Shown here: piece after piece, positions 45,982 through 56,162 of the stretch
Numbering within the stretch: position 1 is the stretch's first letter
Layout: each line of letters starts with the position of its first letter
Program-made: the position numbers and the translations under genes
The notes under the pieces: model-generated
What the model was told of the DNA's origin: nothing
The model's input: the letters and a program-made list of their open reading frames with translations, nothing else
Databases searched by the model: none
NCBI GenBank assembly: GCA_019747815.1
Contig: JAIEQJ010000062.1
Span: 1 to 64,000, forward strand
Direction: 5' to 3'
Length of the DNA stretch: 64,000 bases
Source: Hyphomonadaceae bacterium
Lineage (GTDB): Bacteria > Pseudomonadota > Alphaproteobacteria > Rhizobiales > Hyphomicrobiaceae

Positions 45982-46237
45982 GCGGCAAACCCCGTACAGT
46001 GCGGGCGCAGCCTGTGCACGTGCGCAAAGCGCAGGCCGCAAGGTCATGGCGACGAACGGGCGCAAAGAAGTTTGGCCGTGGGTCGATCACCCGCATTTGA
46101 TCGACACGCCGGCTGAAACTCTGCTCAAACGATGCCACGCACCCACGCGCTGACCTGGATGTTCGGCCACGCGTGCGCAACGAACACAACGAACATATGA
46201 GCTGCGATGCGCATCGCAGCTGGGCGAGGGACGAGCC

Positions 46238-46705
46238 ATGACCGCCTTGAAGGTGAACGGGCTGCTTCGCACGGTGGATGTCGATCCAGATACACCGCTG
46301 CTTTGGGTGCTGCGCGAGGATTTGGGGCTGACGGGCACCAAGTTCGGCTGTGGCGCGGCTGCCTGCGGCGCCTGCACCGTGCACGTCGACGGCGCACCGG
46401 TGCGCTCCTGCTCGATGCCGGTCAGCGCCGCGGCCGGCGCCGATATCGTCACCATCGAAGGCCTGGCCGCAAGCGCAGGACTGGCGGATGGCGCCTTGCA
46501 CCCTGTGCAGGCGGCCTGGATCGATCTTCAGGTGCCGCAGTGCGGCTACTGCCAGTCCGGCATGATCATGGCAACGGCCGCGCTCCTCAAGAAGACACCC
46601 AGGCCGACGGACGCCGAGATCGATGACGCCATCGGCAATCTGTGCCGCTGCGGCACCTACCCGCGGGTGCGTCGCGCCATCCGCAAGCTGAGCGACACAA
46701 CGTGA
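46238..46705 (+). CDS. [2Fe-2S] subunit of a molybdenum hydroxylase (IorA-like)
   Basis: 155 residues from ATG 46238 with GAGGGACGAG upstream. The plant-type [2Fe-2S] site uses Cys38, 43, 46 and 58 ([13 protein letters not shown]); the second site, near the molybdenum cofactor, uses Cys102, 105, 136 and 138 ([14 protein letters not shown]). The family includes isoquinoline 1-oxidoreductase alpha and aldehyde oxidase small subunits. It has no export signal but could be exported with the Tat-signal partner encoded 13 bp downstream. Confidence 0.92.
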   Translation: MTALKVNGLLRTVDVDPDTPLLWVLREDLGLTGTKFGCGAAACGACTVHVDGAPVRSCSMPVSAAAGADIVTIEGLAASAGLADGALHPVQAAWIDLQVPQCGYCQSGMIMATAALLKKTPRPTDAEIDDAIGNLCRCGTYPRVRRAIRKLSDTT

Positions 46706-46718
46706 GGAGGCTGCCCGC

Positions 46719-48932
46719 ATGAGGCGCAGAACGTTTCTTGTCGGATCGGTGGCTGCCGTGGGCGGACTGGCCCTCGGCTACCGCGCCTGGACCAACGCCT
46801 TCGAGGCCCAGGCCGCCCAGCTCGTTGCCCGCAACGGCGAGACCCTGCTCGGCGGCTGGGTCAAGATCGGCACCGACGACACCGTCACGGTCTACGTGCC
46901 GCACGTCGACATGGGACAGGGCACCCACACCGCGCTCGCCATGATGCTGGCGGAGGAGCTCGACGCCGACTGGTCGCACGTCTCCGCCGAGCGGGCGCCG
47001 GGCGAGAAGGCCTTCGCCAACCGCTTCCTGGCCGAAGGTTGGATTCTCCAAGGCTGGCGGCTGCCGGTCTTTCTCGACGGCGCCATCGATATGGGCTTCG
47101 GCGAGGTCGCCCGCTTCATCAACCTGCAGATCACCGGCGGCTCCACCGCCGTGCGCTTTACGGGCCAGGTCGGCATGCGCATTGTCGGTGCTGCCGCACG
47201 CGCCATGCTGATCGAAGCGGCGGCGCGACGCTGGGGGGTGAGCGCGCAGGAGCTGGTGGCCGCCCACAGCATCGTCACGCATGCCCCCAGCGGTCGTTCT
47301 CAACGCTACGGAGACCTTGCCGCCGATGCCGCGCGTCTGAGCGTCCCGGCCAGCCCCCCGCTCAAGCCGCGCAAGGATTACAAGATCATCGGGCGCTCGG
47401 TGCCGCGTTTCGACATTCCGGCCAAGGTGACGGGCGCACTGCAGTATGGCATCGACGTGCAGCTTCCCGGCATGCTCGCCGCCACCGTGAAGGCCGCTCC
47501 CGTGCACGGCGGCAAGCTGGCCTCCGTCGACCCGACGCCGGCCATGCGCATCAAGGGCGTCGAGCGCGTCATTGCCTTGGAGAATGCTGTCGCCGTGGTG
47601 GCCCGCGGCTATTGGCAGGCCAGCCGCGGGCTTGCGGCGCTCGAGCCCGTGTTCACCGATGGCGGCAACGGGACCATGTCCTCGCAGAGCCAGGCCGCAC
47701 AGCAGGATCAAATCCTCGGGGCTGGCGGCTCGTCCAGGCACAAGGCCGGCGATGCCGATGCGGCGCTCAAGGCGGCCCCGGCCGATCGCGTCATTGAGGC
47801 GAGCTATCGGGTGCCGTTCCTCCACCACGCGGCGATGGAGCCCATCAACGCCACGGCGCAATTCAAGGACGGCAGGCTCACCGTCTGGGGCGGCGAGCAG
47901 GACGCGCTCGGCTCCAAGGCCTACCTCGCCAAAGTGTCGGGATTGTCCGCTGCCAACGTCTCGCTCATTGCCCTGCCGGTCGGGGGCTCGTTCGGCCGCC
48001 GCATCGCACTCACCGCCCAACACCTGCATCAGGTTGCGGACATTGCGCGCCACACGGCGCCGCAGCCCGTCAAGATGATCTGGAGCCGCGAGGAGGATTT
48101 CGCGCAGGGCGCCTATCGACCAGCCGTGGCGAGCCGCATCAGCGCGGCCTTGGGCCCCAACGGGATGCCCACGGCGTGGTCCCAGGTCTTCATCGACATC
48201 CCGGGACCGGGCCTCAACGACGGCTTCCTCATCCCCTATGCGATTCCCAACCAATCGATCCGCTCGGTCACCTCGGCGACCCATGTGCGCACCGGCACCT
48301 GGCGCAGCGTAGCCCACTCCCAGCACGGATTCTGGAGCGAAAGCTTCATCGACGAGCTGGCGGCGGCAGCCGGCCGCGACCCGTTCGAATACAGGCGCGA
48401 GCTGCTGGCGCCGGCCTCGCGCCATCGCCGCGTTCTCGAAGCCGCCGCCGAGAAGGCCGGCTGGGGCACACCGCTGCCCGCCGGCGTCGGGCGTGGGATC
48501 GCGCTCGTCGAAAGCTTCGGCACCATCGTCGCGCACGTCGTGGAGGCATCGCTTGGCCGGCGCGGCGTCCCCAGCGTGCATCGTGTGACGGCGGCCGTCG
48601 ACTGCGGCGACGTCTGCCATCCAGACACGGCCTCGGCGCAAATCGAAGGGGCCATCGTCATGGGATTGAGCGCCGCCATTGCCGAGGAGATCACCGTCGA
48701 GCGCGGCGCCATAGTGCAGAAGACCTTCTCCGACTATCCGCTGCTGACCCTGGCATCGACGCCGCCGCACATCGAGGTGCATTTCCTGCGCAGCGAGGGC
48801 CCGTGGGGCGGCCTCGGCGAGCCGGGATTGCCGCCGGTGGCACCGGCACTCGCCAACGCCCTATTCGCCGCAACCGGACGCCGCATGCGGACACTGCCGC
48901 TCATTGCCGCCGCGCATAGAGCCGCAGGGTGA
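46719..48932 (+). CDS. molybdopterin-binding subunit of a molybdenum hydroxylase (IorB-like)
   Basis: 737 residues from ATG 46719 with GAGGAGG 8 bases upstream. It begins with a Tat-like MRRRTFLVGSVAAVGG. Two aldehyde oxidase/xanthine dehydrogenase molybdenum domains follow, with VPHVDMGQGTHTALAMM, LPVGGSFGRR and the catalytic Glu701 in GLGEPGLPP. With the small subunit it forms a two-component, FAD-free oxidoreductase that passes electrons to a cytochrome. It would hydroxylate an N-heterocycle or aldehyde. No cofactor-insertion protein (XdhC-like) is adjacent. Confidence 0.9.
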   Translation: MRRRTFLVGSVAAVGGLALGYRAWTNAFEAQAAQLVARNGETLLGGWVKIGTDDTVTVYVPHVDMGQGTHTALAMMLAEELDADWSHVSAERAPGEKAFANRFLAEGWILQGWRLPVFLDGAIDMGFGEVARFINLQITGGSTAVRFTGQVGMRIVGAAARAMLIEAAARRWGVSAQELVAAHSIVTHAPSGRSQRYGDLAADAARLSVPASPPLKPRKDYKIIGRSVPRFDIPAKVTGALQYGIDVQLPGMLAATVKAAPVHGGKLASVDPTPAMRIKGVERVIALENAVAVVARGYWQASRGLAALEPVFTDGGNGTMSSQSQAAQQDQILGAGGSSRHKAGDADAALKAAPADRVIEASYRVPFLHHAAMEPINATAQFKDGRLTVWGGEQDALGSKAYLAKVSGLSAANVSLIALPVGGSFGRRIALTAQHLHQVADIARHTAPQPVKMIWSREEDFAQGAYRPAVASRISAALGPNGMPTAWSQVFIDIPGPGLNDGFLIPYAIPNQSIRSVTSATHVRTGTWRSVAHSQHGFWSESFIDELAAAAGRDPFEYRRELLAPASRHRRVLEAAAEKAGWGTPLPAGVGRGIALVESFGTIVAHVVEASLGRRGVPSVHRVTAAVDCGDVCHPDTASAQIEGAIVMGLSAAIAEEITVERGAIVQKTFSDYPLLTLASTPPHIEVHFLRSEGPWGGLGEPGLPPVAPALANALFAATGRRMRTLPLIAAAHRAAG

Positions 48933-49149
48933 AGCGGTCCGCCTCGTGCGGGTCGCCTGCTTCGCAAACAAGCCGACCTTCCGCATCGGCAGCGCCGCCG
49001 GCCCGGATTTCCGTAAATGTACATTGGTGGAACCGCCGGCGACCAGAAGACGCAGCCCATCGCGCCTTCAAGCTGGCAAACCACCCCGATCGCATGGCCC
49101 CGACTCGCGTCGGCGGCCTGCGCGCTGACAGGAAAGGTGCCTTCTGCCG

Positions 49150-49989
49150 ATGACCGCGCCATCTCGCATGCTCGAGGTCCAACCGGAATCCCTCGACACC
49201 CTGAGCCTTCGACGCCGGATGAGCCTTTGCATCTCGGTCATCGCCATCGTGGCGATGCTGAGCATCGTCAAGGCAGGCATCCATTGGCTGGGCTGGGAAT
49301 TTCTGACGCTGAACCCGCTCTTTACCAGCGCGATCGGCGGCGCGATCTTCATCATCGGCTTCCTCCTGTCGAGCATTCTGTCCGACTACAAGGAATCGGA
49401 GCGGCTGCCCTCGGAGATCCGGGTGGCGCTGGAAGCCATTCACGACGACATCACCTGCTTTGCCGCAACCCGAAAGGAGTTCGACCCGAGAGAGACCCGG
49501 CTGGTGCTGGCCAACATCGGGCGCACCCTGCGGCGCGGCCTCGGCAATGAGGTCGATCATGGCGACATGCGCCCCGCCTTGCGCCACATCGACGCCCTGA
49601 GCCCGCTGTTCGGCACGCTCGAGCAACAAGGGATGCCGGCGAACTTCGTTGTGCGTCTGCGGGCGGCGCAGGACGCCTTGCGCCGCAGCGTATTCCGCAT
49701 CTACCACATCCAAAAGACCCAGTTCGTGCCCTCGATCCACATCCTGGTCTACTCGCTTGTCGCGTCGATCATCTTCCTCATGCTGTTCCTCAAGACCGAG
49801 GGCTCGCCGGAATCCGCCCTGATGTTCGGATTCGTTTCGTACATGTTCATCTACGCCTTGCATCTCATCCAGATGCTGGAGAAACCCTTCCGCAAGGGCA
49901 GCGATACGCTCGACGACGTCAGCCTGTTTCTCCTACGCGAATTCGATGAGAAGCTCGCGCGGGCCAACCCGGTCGATGCAACGTCCTAG
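49150..49989 (+). CDS. inner-membrane protein of unknown function
   Basis: 279 residues from ATG 49150; AGGAAAGG lies 12 or so bases upstream, so the start is uncertain. Four hydrophobic segments: about 23-42, 56-77, 197-217 and 223-243. A charged cytoplasmic-type loop of some 115 residues (LSDYKESERLPSEIRVALEA onward) lies between the pairs, and the end reads LEKPFRKGSDTLDDVSLFLL. The topology is loosely like bestrophin-type channels, but similarity is too weak to assign. The stop codon TAG is provided by the CTAG end of the palindromic element, which may have altered the original C terminus. Confidence 0.65.
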   Translation: MTAPSRMLEVQPESLDTLSLRRRMSLCISVIAIVAMLSIVKAGIHWLGWEFLTLNPLFTSAIGGAIFIIGFLLSSILSDYKESERLPSEIRVALEAIHDDITCFAATRKEFDPRETRLVLANIGRTLRRGLGNEVDHGDMRPALRHIDALSPLFGTLEQQGMPANFVVRLRAAQDALRRSVFRIYHIQKTQFVPSIHILVYSLVASIIFLMLFLKTEGSPESALMFGFVSYMFIYALHLIQMLEKPFRKGSDTLDDVSLFLLREFDEKLARANPVDATS

Positions 49990-50151
49990 TGTCCCGATCG
50001 CGAAGTTCGCCGGATCTTGCAGCAGGCGCTGAACGAACTTCGCGATCGAAAGGACACTAGCAAGCTCATGGTGCTAGTGTGATTCAGATCGAGAAATTCG
50101 CTCAGTAGGCGTGCTGCGAGGAAGGGCGAATTTCTCGATCATCACACTAGC
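49986..50151 (+). repeat. two-unit palindromic (MITE-like) element, complete copy
   Basis: Unit A (49986-50060): outer arms CTAGTGTCC / GGACACTAG, inner arms CGATCGCGAAGTTCG / CGAACTTCGCGATCG, loop about 24 bases. Unit B (50073-50151): outer arms GCTAGTGTGAT / ATCACACTAGC, inner arms GATCGAGAAATTCGC / GCGAATTTCTCGATC with a 3-base bulge. A 12-base linker joins them. Every unit ends in CTAG. The reverse-complement copy at 6078-6221 shows it is dispersed. No open frame or transposase is present. The rest of the 49990-50224 gap shows nothing. Confidence 0.88.
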
Positions 50152-50224
50152 GCGGCTTCAGGGCGGGCATCCTCGGCGGGCACCCGCCGCTCGCGCCCGG
50201 CACAGCCTGGTTGCGCCCAGCCTG

Positions 50225-51352
<1,128 letters not shown>

Positions 51353-51383
51353 GCCAATGCTGTCCTTGTTCGAGGAATGCCGA

Positions 51384-52649
51384 TCAGAGCGTACCTTCAG
51401 GCCCCTTGATGACCTGAACCAGCACCTGCTTGCCCTTCTCGATCCGGAAGTGGCCGAAATGGCGGTTGAGCTGATCGCCACGCTCGTCGAAATCGCAGTC
51501 CGAGCCCGCGCCCGCGAACGCGATCTTGCTGCCCGCACGCACTTTCTTCAGCGCCTCGACGACATCGCCCACCACCTCGCCGGGCGGATTGCACACCTCG
51601 CGGATCGCCTTGGTGAAGACCGGCGAGTCGGTGCTCTTGGTCTTCTCCATGGCGAGCGCCAGCGTACAGACCTGGTCGTGCGTATTGCCGGCAAACAAGA
51701 ACAGGGCATTCTCATCCGCACCCATGAGCTTCTGGAAGCGGGCGTAGGTGGGGCTGCCCAAGGGTGGCGAGGGCTGGAAATGCTCGATGCCCTCGGCAAC
51801 GTCGGGGCCGACAGCCTGGATGAACTTGCCCTCGGCGTCCGCCGCAATCGACAGGGCCATCACCTTGCTCTTGTAGCCGTTGCGCACCACTTCGCGCACG
51901 ATCGAGACGAAGTCGGTGAGCAGGCCGAGGCACATGACGGCTTCCGGCGGATTGCTGGCCCCGAAGATGCGCTGCACCTCGGCGCGGTAGGAGGGCTGGT
52001 CGGGGTTGTAGACCACGCTGTCGACCACCTGCCCGCCGGCCGCCTCGAACACCTTCTTGGCAGGCTCGATCATCGGGATGACGAACGGGTTCTGCTGCGC
52101 CAGGATCGAAACGCGCTTCCAGCCGCGCGAGAGCATGGCCTTGGCCATGCCCGGGCCCCAATCCGTCGCCTTGGCCTGGTAGCGCCAAACCAGCCCCTTG
52201 GTGTCGCCGTCCGTGATGGCGTTGGCCGCACCCGACACCATCATGCAGGTGTTGGCCTGGATCAGAACGTTCTTGATGGCCATGGCGATCGGGCTGCCCC
52301 AGATGCCGATGACGGCCTGGCATTTGTGGATCTCGAGCAGCTTCTTGGTCGCGGCCAAACCTGCGGTCGGGCTCGACTCGTCGTCCTCGAAGAACAGCTT
52401 GAAGCTGCGCCCGCCCAGGATGCCGCCGGCATCGTTGATGAGCTTGGTCGTGATCTCGGCGGCCTTGCGCATGTCGGGGCCGTAGGCGCCTTGCGAGCCG
52501 GTGAAGGGAAGCAGCACGCCGATTGGGATCTCGGCCGCCTGCGCGCGGGCAATAAAGGGCGCGGCCAACAGGGCGGCCCCCGCCGTGGCGGCACCCGAGA
52601 GCACCGCGCGGCGGCTCGGGCGCAGATCAATCCGGTTATGACACTTCAT
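51384..52649 (-). CDS. branched-chain amino acid-type ABC substrate-binding protein
   Basis: 421 residues from ATG 52649 with GGAGG 6 bases upstream. The Tat-like signal reads RPSRRAVLSGAATAGAALLA, cleaved near AQA. The fold is LivJ/LivK-type (Peripla_BP_6): IPIGVLLPFTGSQGAYGPDM, LINDAGGILGGRSFKLFFED and a VIGIWGSPIAM hinge strand. In catabolic clusters such receptors often bind aromatic acids or other carboxylates, not amino acids. It follows livM by 79 bp and precedes frmA by 31 bp. Confidence 0.9.
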   Translation of the reverse strand: MKCHNRIDLRPSRRAVLSGAATAGAALLAAPFIARAQAAEIPIGVLLPFTGSQGAYGPDMRKAAEITTKLINDAGGILGGRSFKLFFEDDESSPTAGLAATKKLLEIHKCQAVIGIWGSPIAMAIKNVLIQANTCMMVSGAANAITDGDTKGLVWRYQAKATDWGPGMAKAMLSRGWKRVSILAQQNPFVIPMIEPAKKVFEAAGGQVVDSVVYNPDQPSYRAEVQRIFGASNPPEAVMCLGLLTDFVSIVREVVRNGYKSKVMALSIAADAEGKFIQAVGPDVAEGIEHFQPSPPLGSPTYARFQKLMGADENALFLFAGNTHDQVCTLALAMEKTKSTDSPVFTKAIREVCNPPGEVVGDVVEALKKVRAGSKIAFAGAGSDCDFDERGDQLNRHFGHFRIEKGKQVLVQVIKGPEGTL

Positions 52650-52728
52650 GGCGTTCCTCCGTTCTTTATGTAGGTTTGGCGTGGGTATTGAGATCGTGCC
52701 TCGCATGAGGTCACGGCCGCAGCGCGGC

Positions 52729-53688
52729 TCACGATGCCTCCTGCTTGAAGTCGTGCATACGCGTCGCACCGTTGAGCGAACTGCGCGCAAGCAGCGACGA
52801 CGACCGCAGCCGGTACTCGAGCAGAAAGCCCTGCGGCCGGTAGATCAGGAACAGGATGAGACCGAGGCCGATCAGAATGAGCCGGATCGAGGCGAGCTGG
52901 GTTGCATCCAGCACCTGCACGATGTCCTTGAGAAAGCGCGAGCCCTCGATCAGGCACATGATGGTCGCGGCGCCGAACAGCAGGCCCTTGTTCGATCCGC
53001 GGCCGCCGGCGATGACGGCCATGAAGGTGTAGGCGGTGATGATCGCCGAGAACTGGCTGGGATCGACATACGTGAGATAGTAGGCGTGAAACGCCCCGGC
53101 GATGCCGATGATGGCACCGCCCACCGCGAACGCCTTCACCCGCAGCATGGTCACGTTCTTGCCGAGCGTCGAGGCGACGGTATCGTCCTCGCGCACAGCG
53201 CGAACGGCGCGTCCGAACGGCGACCGGATCAAGACCTCGAGCACCAGGAACAGGGCCAGCACCACGACAACGAGCAGCGCCAGGAACAGCAATTCGTAGT
53301 TCTGCTCGGACACCCAGCCCCAGAGCGGCCGCGGAATGCCCGGCAGGCCGAGCGACCCGCCTGTCAGCCACGACTCGCTCAGCGTCACGAGCCGGATGAC
53401 CTCGCCGAAACCCAACGTCAGGATGGCCAGATACTCGTCGGACAGGCGCAACGACACGAGCGCCGTTGCCCCGCAGGTCGCTGCGCAGATGAGAGCTGCC
53501 ACGACGATGCCCGCCAGCGTGCCGGCGCCCGACAAGGCCACCAGCGCGGCCGCATAGGCCCCGAGCGCGAAGAAGCCGGCCATGCCGAAGTTGACCATGC
53601 CGCACAGGCCCCACTGCAAATTGAGCGCGAGCCCGAGAATGATGGCGATGCAGACCAGGATCAGGATGGTGACGAGGTAGGCGGTCAT
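52729..53688 (-). CDS. livM: ABC transporter permease LivM-like
   Basis: 319 residues from ATG 53688, overlapping the livH stop by 4 bases. About eight or nine membrane segments; family marks are ALNLQWGLCGMVNFGMAGFF, LRLSDEYLAILTLGFGEV and RAVREDDTVASTLGKN. It is one half of the importer channel. The C-terminal tail of some 25 residues (SSSLLARSSLNGATRMHD) is extra. Only the permease core is present, with no fused ATPase as in some LivM-LivG fusions. Confidence 0.92.
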   Translation of the reverse strand: MTAYLVTILILVCIAIILGLALNLQWGLCGMVNFGMAGFFALGAYAAALVALSGAGTLAGIVVAALICAATCGATALVSLRLSDEYLAILTLGFGEVIRLVTLSESWLTGGSLGLPGIPRPLWGWVSEQNYELLFLALLVVVVLALFLVLEVLIRSPFGRAVRAVREDDTVASTLGKNVTMLRVKAFAVGGAIIGIAGAFHAYYLTYVDPSQFSAIITAYTFMAVIAGGRGSNKGLLFGAATIMCLIEGSRFLKDIVQVLDATQLASIRLILIGLGLILFLIYRPQGFLLEYRLRSSSLLARSSLNGATRMHDFKQEAS

Positions 53689-54548
53689 TTCTTGACCCTC
53701 ACGGTGCCGAGCAGGCCTTGCGGGCGCAGGAGCAGCAAGATCGCGATGGCGAAGAAGCTGACCACCTGGCGATAGTTGGGTGGAATGACGAGGGTGGAGG
53801 TCTCCTCGACGACACCGAGGGTCAGCGCCCCCAGCACGGCGCCCAGCGGATTGCCAAGACCGCCCAGAATGGCGGCGGCAAACACGGTCACGACATAGTT
53901 CCAGCCGAGCAGCGGATCGATGGCGCGGTCGAGGCCGGCCAGCACGCCCGCCGCGGCGGTCAGCACGCCGACGATCACCCACATCCAGCGCACGATGCGC
54001 TCGCGATCGATGCCTCGCACCGCCGCCAGCGCTGGATTGTCGGCAACGGCGCGCATGGCGCGCCCAAGCGGGGTATGCCGCAGGATGACATAGACGGCCA
54101 GCATGCCGGCCAGCGCCGTGGCCGCCGTCACGATCTGTTCGAAATTGATGCGCAGGCCCATGATGTGCATCGAGCGCACGATCGGTGCCTCGAAGCTGCG
54201 CGCCGAATTGCCGAAGGCGAAACGGGCCATGTTCTCGAGCACGAACGAGACGCCCATCGACGCGACCAGCAGGGTGATGGTGGTGCGCTCGCGCAGCGGC
54301 GAGAAGACCAGGCGATCGACGATCACCACGGTGGCGGCCAAGCCCACGGCCGCGATGGCCGCCGACAGCAGCAGCGGCAACTGCAGGATCGAGTTGCAGA
54401 TGAAGGCGAGATACGCCCCGGCGGTAAGCATCGCGCCGATGGCGAAGTTGGGAAACTTCAAGATGCCATAGGTCAGCGTCAGCGCGATCGCAGGTAGCGC
54501 GATGATCATGCCGGTGATGAAGCCGTTGAGAACAACCTGAGCGATCAC
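53685..54548 (-). CDS. livH: ABC transporter permease LivH-like
   Basis: 287 residues from GTG 54548, preferred because GGTGAGG lies 5 bases upstream and the family start (VVLNGFITGMIIALPAIALT) follows at once; TTG 54581 is a longer option. Eight or so membrane segments; LTYGILKFPNFAIGAMLTAG and RAVADNPALAAVRGID are family signatures, and AILGGLGNPLGAVLGAL is near the end. It is the second half of the channel with LivM. Confidence 0.92.
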   Translation of the reverse strand: MIAQVVLNGFITGMIIALPAIALTLTYGILKFPNFAIGAMLTAGAYLAFICNSILQLPLLLSAAIAAVGLAATVVIVDRLVFSPLRERTTITLLVASMGVSFVLENMARFAFGNSARSFEAPIVRSMHIMGLRINFEQIVTAATALAGMLAVYVILRHTPLGRAMRAVADNPALAAVRGIDRERIVRWMWVIVGVLTAAAGVLAGLDRAIDPLLGWNYVVTVFAAAILGGLGNPLGAVLGALTLGVVEETSTLVIPPNYRQVVSFFAIAILLLLRPQGLLGTVRVKK

Positions 54549-54601
54549 GGCAACCTCACCAATGGCCTGGGAGAACGACAATGCATGGGCGCACTCATGG
54601 G

Positions 54602-55324
54602 CTATCCGAGGTAGAGCTTGTGAAGATCGTGCTTGACCCCGATGTCGCCGGGGGTCGTGAGCAGCCGGATCGAGCCGTTGACCAGAACCACCACGCGGTC
54701 GGCGATCCGCAGGGCTTCCTTGACGTTCTGCTCGATCATGAAGACGGTGACGCCGGTGCCGTTCACGGCTTTGATCTTGTCGAAGATCTCGCCGACGAAC
54801 TTGGGGCTGAGCCCCGCCGAGGGCTCATCGAGCAGCAGCACCTTGGGCTCGGCCATCATGGCCGAGGCAAATGCCAGCATCTGCCGCTGGCCGCCGGAGA
54901 GCAGGCCGGCCCGCAGGCCGAGCCTGCCGCCGATCTCGGGAAACATCGACAGCACGCGGTCGCGCTGCTCGGCGGAGGCGCGCCGCTCACGTCCCAGGAA
55001 CTCAGTCGAGACCCTGAGATTCTCGCCGATCGTCATGTTCGGAAAGACATTGAACTCCTGCGGAACGTAGGCGAGGCCGGACGCGACCCGCTGCGGCGCC
55101 GACAAGGGTGTGATGCGGGATGGCCCCAGACGGATTTCCCCCACGCGCGCACGCACGAGACCGGCGAGCACCTTGATGAGCGTGCTCTTGCCCGAGCCGT
55201 TCGGCCCGATCACCGTGAAGATCTCGCCGGGAATCACATCGATCGATATGCCGCTGATGATGTCGCCGCCGCCATAGCCCGCGGCCACGGCCTGGACGGA
55301 GAGCACCGGCATGGGCTGCGTCAT
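54602..55324 (-). CDS. livF: ABC transporter ATP-binding protein LivF-like
   Basis: 240 residues from ATG 55324, overlapping the livG stop (ATGA). Walker A GPNGSGKST (about 39-47), AYVPQEFNVFPNMTIGENL, signature LSGGQRQMLAFASA, Walker B VLLLDEPSAGLSPK and switch His replaced by Gln in MIEQNV, as is normal for LivF. It works with LivG to power import. Confidence 0.93.
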   Translation of the reverse strand: MTQPMPVLSVQAVAAGYGGGDIISGISIDVIPGEIFTVIGPNGSGKSTLIKVLAGLVRARVGEIRLGPSRITPLSAPQRVASGLAYVPQEFNVFPNMTIGENLRVSTEFLGRERRASAEQRDRVLSMFPEIGGRLGLRAGLLSGGQRQMLAFASAMMAEPKVLLLDEPSAGLSPKFVGEIFDKIKAVNGTGVTVFMIEQNVKEALRIADRVVVLVNGSIRLLTTPGDIGVKHDLHKLYLG

Positions 55325-56076
55325 GCCACGCCTCCCAGGTAGGCGCGCACGACGCGATCATCGGCGACAACCTCGCCGAACGTTCCGCTCGTGAGGTTCT
55401 TGCCTTCGGCCATGACGTAGACCTGGTCGCACAGGCTGGCGATCATGTCCATGTCATGCTCGACGATGACGAACGTCATGCCGTCCTGGCACAAGCCGCG
55501 AATGACCTTGGAGATCTCCAGCCGCATCGGCGGACTGACGCCGGCCGCAGGCTCGTCCAGCAAGATGATCTTGGGCTTCAGCATCAGGGCGCGCGACAGC
55601 TCGAGCAGCTTCTTCTGGCCGCCCGAGAGGGCGCGCGCGGACTGATCGGCCAGACGCCACAGGCCAACATTGTCGAGCAGCCCCTTGGCCTCCAGCACCG
55701 CGGCGCGCTCCTCGCGGGCGACCGAGCCCGGGCGCAGCAGGGCGCCGAGCACCGCTTCTCCGGTTTGCGCCTGCCGCGCCAGCATCAGGTTCTCCAGCAC
55801 CGTCAGCTCGCCGAGCTCGCGCGAGATCTGGAACGTACGCACCAGACCGCAGCGGGCTCGCTCGTGCATGGGCAGAGGGGTCACATCCGTGCCGTCCAGC
55901 AGGATGCGGCCCGTGTCGTTCGGGAACAGGCCGCCCACCACGTTGAGCAGCGTGCTCTTGCCCGCGCCGTTCGGCCCGATGATGCCGGTGATGCGGCCGG
56001 CCGCAGCCTCGAGGTTGATGCCTCGCAGGACGGTCAATGCGCCGAAACTCTTTCCGACATTCTCTATGTGCAGCAT
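55321..56076 (-). CDS. livG: ABC transporter ATP-binding protein LivG-like
   Basis: 251 residues from ATG 56076. Walker A GPNGAGKST, ARCGLVRTFQISRELGELTV (Q-loop), signature LSGGQKKLLELSRA, Walker B IILLDEPAAGVSP and switch His in IVEHDMDM. LivG/BraF family. First of the five transporter genes in transcription order, 86 bp after the crotonase-like gene. Confidence 0.93.
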   Translation of the reverse strand: MLHIENVGKSFGALTVLRGINLEAAAGRITGIIGPNGAGKSTLLNVVGGLFPNDTGRILLDGTDVTPLPMHERARCGLVRTFQISRELGELTVLENLMLARQAQTGEAVLGALLRPGSVAREERAAVLEAKGLLDNVGLWRLADQSARALSGGQKKLLELSRALMLKPKIILLDEPAAGVSPPMRLEISKVIRGLCQDGMTFVIVEHDMDMIASLCDQVYVMAEGKNLTSGTFGEVVADDRVVRAYLGGVA

Positions 56077-56162
56077 CTCTCTCCCTTCTCCCCGGCTTCT
56101 TGTTGGCTTTGGCCGGTCGGCATTGCGCGGCTCGATCGCATCCAGCGATCAGTTATCCATTC

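Noticed and set aside
44608-46065. 485-codon minus-strand frame opposite mutS
   Set aside because: Antisense to the conserved MutS ATPase domain and without a ribosome site.
48904-49128. Short frame between the molybdenum hydroxylase and the membrane protein genes
   Set aside because: Starts inside the iorB-like gene and has Arg/Pro-rich shadow composition with no ribosome site.
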